Shown piece by piece: positions 57,501 to 64,000 of a stretch of 64,000 nucleotides of DNA. Made by a program: the position numbers and the translations under genes. This DNA comes from Oopsacas minuta (lineage: Eukaryota > Porifera > Hexactinellida > Lyssacinosida > Leucopsacidae), in assembly GCA_024704765.1 (NCBI GenBank), contig JAKMXF010000347.1, positions 62,001-126,000 on the forward strand, written 5' to 3'. The notes below the pieces were generated by a model. It saw nothing but the letters and a program-made list of their open reading frames with translations, did not search any database and was not told where the DNA came from. Positions within the stretch are counted from its first letter, which is position 1. The number at the start of each line of letters is the position of its first letter.

Positions 57501-59498
57501 CTTCCTTAGCACTACACCCTGACACTTATACAGTATAGCTTTCTCATCTGAGTACTCAGCATATAGAGATATACACTGTTCAGATAGCTCTTTACCCAGT
57601 AGTAACAACCAGTCCTCATCGTCTAGCTCATCTAGAGTCTTAGACAGTAATTTCATTATAAGGTCCTCCCATGTCTTCTGTGAGAATGTGCCTTGTGAGT
57701 AGAATTCAGTCAGCTGGGTGATTAGCTTAGGTATCACAGCATCCCATAGAGACACTAGATCTTCGTGTATGTTAGGGGATAAAGCTTTCATTAGTTTGAG
57801 TACATGTACACCTCTTAACTCGTTAGGACCATCAATCGGTTTGATAGGTACACCAGCTAGTACCAGTAGTCTAACAAACATGCTATGAGGCTTAGGAATG
57901 TTAACCATTGTCTCGTAGTCCAAATCGAAGTCCTCCTCCTTATTCTCTCGCTTGCTAGAAGCCATATACACCAGGGTTTGACACACAGCTCCTATACTTT
58001 CTGTAAACTGTACTGGCACTAAGAATTCTAGTAAGAATGGCCAGAATACAGTAGTCATCTGTGGTAGTGTAGTAGTCATCAAGTATAGCATATTCTCTGA
58101 TATTTTTCTCAGCTCTGAGTTAGTAGGAGTATCAGTATCTGATTTAGCTGTAGAATCCTTCTTCTCCTTAGGATCAGGAGGGAGAGAGGCCTGCTGTACC
58201 AGGAATTGTACCATAGTATGACCTCCTTCTAACCCCAGATAGTCCTTATGTGCCATAGCCTTAATAACCATGACGAGTGCTCGTCTCACCCTGAGATTAG
58301 GGTCCTGACATATTATCTTAAGACCGTTAAGTATCATTGGTTTCTTATCCTCCAACACCTCATCAGCTGAGTTAATCAGGTGACTTAGAATATCCATAGC
58401 TCCGAGTCTTGTCTTCTCGCCAGTCGGTTCTAGTTTTGATAAGAGAAACCCAATCATTCTATCAGAATTTTTTCGCGATATAATTTCGCAAGTTCTCCAT
58501 GCTTCGTTCCGGTTCTTAAGCGACATAGGGTTGACAGCATCTATGGGTTGGCAAGCATGTAAATACAGAGTATTCAGCAGAACTTCAAGATGAATATCAA
58601 GAGGAATATCTTTATCCTGAGCAGCACTTATGACGTAACCTAGACATTGTGTGATATAGTAATGCTCTTGGTTCTTACGATACAATCCTAGTATCCCATT
58701 GAATAGACGGGCAGATTGTTCGATTAATGTCTCAGTAGCTAGCAGAGCTGCCATATGTCCTAACGCATCCATGATAGCTAGTCTGAGTTTACTCTCTTTA
58801 GAATTTATCCACACATTGAATAGTATGTCGTATGCACTGTATACTTCTCCAGAGAAGTCAGATCTAGATATACCATGCTTAGCAGCCTCTCCTTTATCTC
58901 CTGTGTAGTTCAGGACAGCTTCACAGACCCTTCCTACACAGCTAGCAAATGCCCACTTCATATTGTCCTGTTTAACTGCTCCCATCATAGGTAGCATTCT
59001 CCCCAGCACTGCTTCCCTCTTAACAAGTGGTACTATCTTGCTGTTAGCACTAGCTAGTTGTCCTAAAGCCTGTATAGTGAAGAAGTGAGGTATTCCAGCT
59101 GTTGGCATCTTGTCTAATAACTTCAATGCTACTTCCTCTGGATAGCGAAGTCCTGACGTCACGAGTATGGTGCTAGCAGCTGTCTGCCAGTCCGGTACTA
59201 TCTCAAGTGTCATTGACATTTCATTGATACCTAGTTGAATGATTGAAAGATAGAGTTCTTTTGACAGGTTGTCTAAATGCAGTTCTATAACTTTATTCAT
59301 AGTGTTGAGTAGTAGTATACGATGTATTTTGTTCAGTTTAGGATGATCCTGTAGATATCCTATTGTCTGTATAATTGTTGTGTCAGGCTTTGTACGTCCT
59401 ATGTCTAGAAGAGCGGAGCAGATGGCTACTTTAGCCTCTTCCTGACGGTCATAAGCTGTCTCTATCAAGGCATTAACGAGTTCTTTTAGAATTGACAT
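54531..59498 (-). CDS. MROH1: MROH1, maestro HEAT-like repeat protein, single exon
   Basis: 1655 aa from ATG at 59498-59496, about the length of human MROH1. Almost all helical HEAT-type repeats from residue 5 to the end. Recognisable family segments: VPDWQTAAS, YSAYDILFNVWINSKESKLR with DALGHMAALL, EDKKPMILNGLK, MVQFLVQQASLPPD, and the C-terminal VRANAALFVGFML ... VRVGCAYAISLLANY. A low-complexity acidic/Ser stretch lies near 445-460. MROH1 has been linked to lysosome membrane dynamics; the function is otherwise little known. Nearly 5 kb of coding sequence with no intron. Confidence 0.9.
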   Translation of the reverse strand: MSILKELVNALIETAYDRQEEAKVAICSALLDIGRTKPDTTIIQTIGYLQDHPKLNKIHRILLLNTMNKVIELHLDNLSKELYLSIIQLGINEMSMTLEIVPDWQTAASTILVTSGLRYPEEVALKLLDKMPTAGIPHFFTIQALGQLASANSKIVPLVKREAVLGRMLPMMGAVKQDNMKWAFASCVGRVCEAVLNYTGDKGEAAKHGISRSDFSGEVYSAYDILFNVWINSKESKLRLAIMDALGHMAALLATETLIEQSARLFNGILGLYRKNQEHYYITQCLGYVISAAQDKDIPLDIHLEVLLNTLYLHACQPIDAVNPMSLKNRNEAWRTCEIISRKNSDRMIGFLLSKLEPTGEKTRLGAMDILSHLINSADEVLEDKKPMILNGLKIICQDPNLRVRRALVMVIKAMAHKDYLGLEGGHTMVQFLVQQASLPPDPKEKKDSTAKSDTDTPTNSELRKISENMLYLMTTTLPQMTTVFWPFLLEFLVPVQFTESIGAVCQTLVYMASSKRENKEEDFDLDYETMVNIPKPHSMFVRLLVLAGVPIKPIDGPNELRGVHVLKLMKALSPNIHEDLVSLWDAVIPKLITQLTEFYSQGTFSQKTWEDLIMKLLSKTLDELDDEDWLLLLGKELSEQCISLYAEYSDEKAILYKCQGVVLRKTTNKVFLQEQLTAMFNTVRHIKQVEREGLACGYGISAASHLDTILEKLEQISSQDMVRKSTGLFGLTKDKSEADVERIKSTVMLCYGFSSLYAPPALIPSRIEVTIIRNINPHFNNIKDPAVKHSLIKTIELIGRALHPSHLGENTCDFTHRMDLIKHLQTYIKQESKSIILTDTRSLCIQALTTLVKLDPPLQAQEQTDITNTVFEYVIALPDTQMMIPSKKDVFTGSIDQLFNDVMTDINSFLKELLKKKPNTDNLIEMFRSFLPYLSQPHPLKMRAASLWKCVLLEYLDNLTQSREGRQGGQSSPSTDQSPFSCLPELLGYLVPKATDPLLCVRSDCLRSIQLLLLINNRYMGINPDLKDQYIEALSILMGRADNEDGLFNLASDLGKVLARKLPDSMVLSFIGVTIEGLMDAEASSASGAVVVLNQTLKVKGQSLLAPLSQILDSLLDQLSKLPPGQNRTGTLRCIRTYTTYHLQPIVAHLLDRSNQLTQEMIDSWQCLAREPSLAKPLLDVLMDTLDRSLPYQEKNEGGVVRVLSTPKPRAVVCVFAQLFPLDEMEGLILEHYPRLFSQMITRIGVCAMIEGQSSEKVKGKDTDSPIQETLNTFRILLTAASQDTIISLMDSQSYWSLLEGGFTYPEGITELARAFSLHASGFIPKTVHVLNSALSSIYDPFRIVSTAFFAELINQQAMGIVQQGEEEVIKKDLVEQLINSLLGRLVDSHYTVRMLCIRGLGNIASHNQQLVQTFSTTVLSAMMSGMDDKEDPDDYITMEAMSGLSKIIAKIDEGHVRPILVNIILRIRPCFEKSLPGVRTAAFTLFGDLSQFGDGPSKDPYLEQIFSNLVTILVHMNENEQSVVSACKQTLCKVGPLIGNEDVNQMFQKHLSSNKQIIYGEFLDGLTKKLAIAFPNKLNFFTLSATLFFKSVWPDVRANAALFVGFMLYHIPRDLQEGISSEQVSEALIGLLHDSIPEVRVGCAYAISLLANY

Positions 59499-60499
59499 CT
59501 GTTAGGGTTATAATTCACGTGTCATACTATTTTAACTAAGAATATATTTAAAATAGGCTAATATAAATGAATATAAGCTCAGGGTTAGTAGGTGTGGATA
59601 GACATATACACCAGCTACTCATGCATTTAACTACATACGTCACTCCATTTACCGATGCTATCATTTAGCTAACGATTATATGATAGCAAAAATAAATACA
59701 ATAGTTATTTAGAAATCACTTCGGTTTCACCGATCCAACTTTATCATCTATCGGTAATTACAATCCCAGAAAAAATGATCAGAAGATTCTGTATAAGTAA
59801 ACTCCAAGCTCTATTACAATTGTACACCAACAAGAGTTTTAAACAAAACCTCAAAGTTTCGAGTGATCAAAATTATTGTAAGATCTAATAATTATGATGC
59901 ATTTTATTTCCATCAAATAATTAATACACACATACGTGGGTATGTATTATCCACTTACTTGTTGCCATATTCGTACTTCATATCAAGGAGAGTTCACTAA
60001 AATCCTCTTAAGTCCAGTCAACATTTTCATTTCACCTGACACCGATAATCATAGACACAAATCTAACTTCCATTATCCTTATTATATAAAAGTGCAATTT
60101 CTATTTACCTATTACTTGAAGGCCTACACACACATGAGAAATATATTCTAAATCAAATCACAAGATGTTCGTTAACTAGATAAATGATTAAACCTTGAAT
60201 AGCATCCTTTCAAGAGTATTTTCTCATTTATAGGTATTAATGGACACAAAATAGAAAATAATTGGATTACCCCTAGGTATTTATATATTGTGAAAATATA
60301 CAAGATTCCGTTATTAACTTTCAAAAAGAATATTTAGTGTATGACATAGCCAAATACTGAAAGTTCTTAGCCAAGAAATCATTCATGACTCTAAGGTGAA
60401 ATCCAAAAAGGGAAATTTGTCAAACTTAAGTTTATTAGATATTTAGATTGTACCATATATAGTAATATATATACATGCAATATAAATGCATACCCTATA
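59499..60499. other. Intergenic, MROH1 to SNM1A-like gene
   Basis: 1 kb; the MROH1 promoter should lie at its left end. No gene, no recognised repeat. Confidence 0.55.
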
Positions 60500-61906
60500 T
60501 TAAGACAGCTGATTCTTACCACTAAGCCACATATCAAATACAGTCTTCATGTTTCTAGAGTCTTGTGTATTGACAGTAGGAACTACATGCTGTGGATTTA
60601 AGAACTTGACAAATCTTCGGAGTTCATTATAACTGCTATGTTCACTATAAGGAAGATCATATATGAGAATGTTGTAGAATTTATTAGGTTTTATTTTGGT
60701 GAGCTCCTGATTCTTCTTGTAAGCCCAACCAGTAGGACGAATAGCTATAACAGAGGAGTAGGAGGGGAATCTATCTCTATACTCTCTGATTTCGTGTAAA
60801 GATAACACACTAATCTTAACTACATGTAGTTTGCTAGTACGTGAGTCTGTTGTTATCCGTTCTTTCAACTCAGGCCAGTCATAACATTGCAATAAATTAA
60901 ATTTACTTTTATTAACACAAATCTTACAATCAAGAGCCTGTGCTATTCCCAAATACATTCTCTCCTTACCCACTAGATAGCTGCCTACTAGGATGAGCGT
61001 ATTAGGATCTGACTTAAGTGCGTTCTTACACAGAGTGATAGCATGGTTTATGACGTCATCCTGAGGTGGAAACGTGTACACAGGATTCATGTAGGTTGTG
61101 TCTAGGAACAGAGTATCTACATATAGTCCGGATAGACATGGAAAACTCTCCATCTTAGAATGTCCTCTAAAATCTCCTGTATGAATATAGTGCTTACCAT
61201 CTGGTGTAGTGAATTTGAATATAACAGAACCAGGACAATGGTTAGCATCTAATAACACTACATCTACTCCTTGTATAGTGTGTGTTATGTCTAGGATAAG
61301 AGGATGTATATTGATAGAGTTTACACGTATTTTATTCAGGACTAGATTAGCCGTTGTCTGAGTGCAGTAAAGATCTGAAGAGAACTTCTTGCTTAATCCC
61401 ATGTAGTGGTCTGCGTGGAAATGAGATAGGAAATATGCTTTACAGTTTGGAATTACACCATATGAGAATGCATCTACTGTGAATTGAGTACCTGGTATTC
61501 TCTTGTGGTCAGGACAAGTTTTCTTATTTACAGAAGAGACAGGGTCGCGTTTAATTAATGTAACTGATTTCTTTGTAGTATTTGACTCAGCTTTTCGCTT
61601 CCTCTTACCATTCACTGGGGGAGGCTCTGGGATGAATGTAGGTGGCAACTTCTTACCATCCTTGTCGGTTAAAAAGAATGAAATCACATTAGTTTGTTTG
61701 GGTTGATTTCTACTACTAATTGTTTCATGATTTGTTAATGGTTTTCCCTCAAACAGTTCGTAAGATATAATCTCACAATCTTCTGAACTATCTTCTATCT
61801 CAGAATCAATTTCATCTACCATATCTGCTAATGAGTCAAAATCTTCATCCTCTTCTTTAACTTTTAAATTTATGTTACCCAGCTCGTTGAAATCTGTCAG
61901 ATCCAT
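60500..61906 (-). CDS. DCLRE1A: SNM1A-type DNA crosslink-repair nuclease (DCLRE1A-like), compact form
   Basis: 468 aa from ATG at 61906 (a GTG five codons upstream is in frame but unlikely). Acidic N-terminus (18-45), a PCNA-interaction box QTNVISFF at residues 71-78, a basic stretch (KRKRKAE), then metallo-beta-lactamase and beta-CASP domains: GTQFTVDAF, HFHADH (His162, His164, Asp166, His167), DANHCPGSV, HTGDFRG, GSYLVGKER, and IRPTGW / YSEHSSYNEL near the end. Family role: 5'-3' exonuclease acting at interstrand crosslinks. Human DCLRE1A is about 1040 aa with a UBZ4 finger; neither the long N-terminus nor the finger is present here. DCLRE1B (Apollo) is less likely, given the fit of the catalytic core and the PIP box. 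Confidence 0.88.
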   Translation of the reverse strand: MDLTDFNELGNINLKVKEEDEDFDSLADMVDEIDSEIEDSSEDCEIISYELFEGKPLTNHETISSRNQPKQTNVISFFLTDKDGKKLPPTFIPEPPPVNGKRKRKAESNTTKKSVTLIKRDPVSSVNKKTCPDHKRIPGTQFTVDAFSYGVIPNCKAYFLSHFHADHYMGLSKKFSSDLYCTQTTANLVLNKIRVNSINIHPLILDITHTIQGVDVVLLDANHCPGSVIFKFTTPDGKHYIHTGDFRGHSKMESFPCLSGLYVDTLFLDTTYMNPVYTFPPQDDVINHAITLCKNALKSDPNTLILVGSYLVGKERMYLGIAQALDCKICVNKSKFNLLQCYDWPELKERITTDSRTSKLHVVKISVLSLHEIREYRDRFPSYSSVIAIRPTGWAYKKNQELTKIKPNKFYNILIYDLPYSEHSSYNELRRFVKFLNPQHVVPTVNTQDSRNMKTVFDMWLSGKNQLS

Positions 61907-61921
61907 TATTCGTGTTAACAC

Positions 61922-62477
61922 AATGGGATCTATTACTATTACTACATATTAGCCCTTTAGAAACGATCAGGAAATGTATGAGTACTGTAACTACCATGCA
62001 ACGATTGACGTACAATCTCGTAGGCTAATACCTCAGATCAAATATACTACGTACATGCTAATATCGAAAATCAGAATTTAGCTATCTTACGAAATAATAT
62101 CCATGGATTAGAACATATGATTATCCCTCAATCCTAGCTTCGTCGTAATATAAGCTAAAGTATAAGAGTATAATACGGTCTTAACTGCTTAAGGGCTACC
62201 TCTCCCAGTCCCTTCGGTGGTCGTTATAGGCAAGTTTGTCTGTATAGTTTAATATTATTGATACTACAGTAATAATAATTGTCAGTCGTAAAATATCACA
62301 AATTACTAGTGTAGATGCTATAGTATACCAAACGAATATAAAATCCCAAATATATATACAAATACAAAGAATACAAATCCATATGGAATAAACTAGCTAC
62401 GTATTTAATAAGGAGGAGATTATGCCATAGTTGAGTAGTTACGATTATGATAAGCTAGGGTTAGTACTTAAGATATT
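61922..62477. other. Short intergenic gap
   Basis: 555 bp between two minus-strand genes, holding the promoter of the SNM1A-like gene and the 3' UTR of the Pro-rich gene. Nothing else seen. Confidence 0.5.
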
Positions 62478-64000
62478 CTACCAGTGTGAGTTGGGGATAG
62501 GGTAGTAGTGAGGGTGCGGCATCCTGTGTACGTAGTAGGGAGGTGGTCCTCTAGGAGGTCCCTGGTTGTGAGGGTGATTGGGGTCCATATGGTGCATGGG
62601 GGGACCGTATGGAGGGTACTGCTGGTTAGGAGGGATGGGAGAGTTAGGGCGGGGTGTAGGAGATGGGATCTGATTTGGGTGTTGTAGAGGAGGAGCTTGA
62701 GCATTGGGATGTATGACCTGGTGAGGAGGAGCAGGTCTAGGGGACTCCGGGGGAGTAGGGAGAGGAGACGGAGTGGAGTGTAGTCCTATAGGAGGAGGGT
62801 AATGAGGAGGAGGAGGAGGAGGAGGGGGATTATGGTAGGAAAACTGTTGTCCGTGAGGAGGTGGACCCTGATGAGGAGGGTGGGAGTGTGGATGGTGGTG
62901 AGGAGGCATGTTAGCACCAGGAGGAGGGGGAGGAGGTCCCCATTGACCGCTTGGATGTGGACCATGCATAGGAGGCATGGGCATAGGTGGAGCACCTTCA
63001 TGCCAATGATTCCCGTTCCAACCTGGAGGAGGGTGAGGAGGGTGCGGGTTCCTAGGAGGCATACCGTTAGGATCTACTCTCTCCCAGTGAGGAGGGGGAG
63101 GAGACGGCTGGTGGTAGATAGGACGTGATTGAGGTGAGTTAGCAGGTGTGAAGGGAGGAGGAGGAGGAGGTCGTGAGTATTGGTGTTTTGATTTAGGTTT
63201 GTTCTCAGAGAAGTTATTTAGTTTATATCTGGTTCTTGTGATCTCTTTAGCTCTGTAGCTGTCCTTGTTATCAGAATCTGATGTACAAGATTCTGAGTCA
63301 GATGAAAATGAAGGAGGTCTTGTCATCTTTATTGAGTCTAGACCATCATCTCCCCAAATATTTTTACTCGGCCATAATTTAGAATCTGAACAATGGAACT
63401 CCTTACTCCCAGTTTCCTGGGGAAGAGGATACTCGTATAGTGTGTTCATGTGAGTACTGTCAATGCTGTCTTCTAGTTTCGTATTACCTCTGTTCTTCAC
63501 TTGAGGAGGAGAGGTGCCAAAACCTGTCTCTTTTGAGGGAGGGGCAGGGAAGTCAAGATCTAGCACCCCACACAGAGTAGGCCAGCTGTTACACTTGGTG
63601 AGGTTATCATTTGATAGAGAACTACTCCAATGTTTACCTATCTCACCAGCTGCTTGTATATTGTCAGTAGAGGTAGAAGGATTAATTGATAGATTATTAA
63701 CTGACTGATGCTTCTCTGGTAATACACCTGTAACAGTCGTTTGAGAGCTGTCTACACTGAAGTTACGCTTATGGTTACGAGGTGATTTATCTTTAGATGG
63801 AGATGGTACTGCTTTTTTATCATCCTTCTGTTTAGGGGAGTTTAGATCTTGATTAGTTTTGTAGAATAAGTCAAAGAAGAAGTCTCTAGACCCGTCTGTA
63901 CCGGGGTCATCTCGTGGCCATGAGTTAAGACCAGGTTTCTGCAGTTGTTCCCATTTCCTGAATCTGTCAGTATGTAAGTGTTGGAGGGTCGTGTCTTGGA
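62478..64000 (-). CDS. Proline/histidine-rich protein, 3' part, unidentified
   Basis: One open frame runs from the window edge (first full codon at 63998) to the stop at 62478, about 506 aa; the start lies outside. Residues near the edge read FRKWEQLQKPGLNSWPRDD and FFFDLFYK, then a Ser/Thr/Asn-rich middle with basic patches (SPSKDKSPRNHKRN) and SDSESCTSDSDNKDS. From about 63165 to the end it is Pro/His/Gly/Met-rich with PPPPPP runs and tyrosines, ending PIPNSHW. Such tails bind SH3, WW or EVH1 domains or drive condensation. I do not recognise the family. The GC-rich Pro run also makes a long plus-strand arginine-rich ORF, which is a shadow. Confidence 0.75.
   Translation of the reverse strand, partial: QDTTLQHLHTDRFRKWEQLQKPGLNSWPRDDPGTDGSRDFFFDLFYKTNQDLNSPKQKDDKKAVPSPSKDKSPRNHKRNFSVDSSQTTVTGVLPEKHQSVNNLSINPSTSTDNIQAAGEIGKHWSSSLSNDNLTKCNSWPTLCGVLDLDFPAPPSKETGFGTSPPQVKNRGNTKLEDSIDSTHMNTLYEYPLPQETGSKEFHCSDSKLWPSKNIWGDDGLDSIKMTRPPSFSSDSESCTSDSDNKDSYRAKEITRTRYKLNNFSENKPKSKHQYSRPPPPPPFTPANSPQSRPIYHQPSPPPPHWERVDPNGMPPRNPHPPHPPPGWNGNHWHEGAPPMPMPPMHGPHPSGQWGPPPPPPGANMPPHHHPHSHPPHQGPPPHGQQFSYHNPPPPPPPPHYPPPIGLHSTPSPLPTPPESPRPAPPHQVIHPNAQAPPLQHPNQIPSPTPRPNSPIPPNQQYPPYGPPMHHMDPNHPHNQGPPRGPPPYYVHRMPHPHYYPIPNSHW

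Noticed and set aside
62802-63128. Arginine-rich plus-strand ORF of 108 codons
   Set aside because: It is the antisense of the polyproline region of the minus-strand gene.
1-64000. CRISPR arrays, rRNA genes, prokaryotic operons or prophage
   Set aside because: None seen; introns, domain content and transposons are animal.

Overview
The window is nuclear DNA of an invertebrate animal. It is AT-rich, its introns follow GT-AG, and it encodes metazoan signalling and scaffold proteins: an HMG-box TCF/LEF, a discs-large MAGUK and RNF213. I cannot name the phylum from sequence alone. Two genes (RNF213 and TCF/LEF) are split into many exons, some introns being only 56-74 bp. Seven other large genes read as one uninterrupted ORF each.

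Layout. 1-13726 (+): the 3' part of an RNF213 (mysterin) gene, 18 exons, covering the post-RING region, the RZ finger and the C-terminal domain; the AAA+ core must lie upstream of the window. Its larger introns carry foldback elements, a tandemly placed repeat family and a decayed mariner transposon. 16251-28603 (+): five single-exon genes in one orientation: discs-large-type MAGUK, glycine C-acetyltransferase (GCAT), a BTB/BACK serine-rich protein, a TBC1D10-type RabGAP and ANKUB1. 30518-33005 (-): a small secreted-leader, single-pass membrane protein with PPxY motifs. 36066-46815 (+): TCF/LEF, with a 7 kb first intron, an HMG box and a C-clamp that lacks its last cysteine. 53396-53683 (+): COX16. 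54531-64000 (-): MROH1, a compact SNM1A-type nuclease (DCLRE1A-like) with a PCNA-binding box, and the 3' end of an unidentified proline/histidine-rich protein.

There is no operon-like logic. Neighbours belong to unrelated pathways: ubiquitin ligase, cell-polarity scaffold, mitochondrial threonine catabolism, Rab regulation, Wnt transcription, respiratory-chain assembly and crosslink repair. Non-coding DNA is dominated by short inverted-repeat elements. Many begin CAGT and sit between TA dinucleotides, the pattern of pogo/Tc1-type MITEs. Others are long foldbacks, one hAT-like element, and a repeat family studded with 13-nt micro-hairpins. No rRNA, tRNA gene or CRISPR array was seen.
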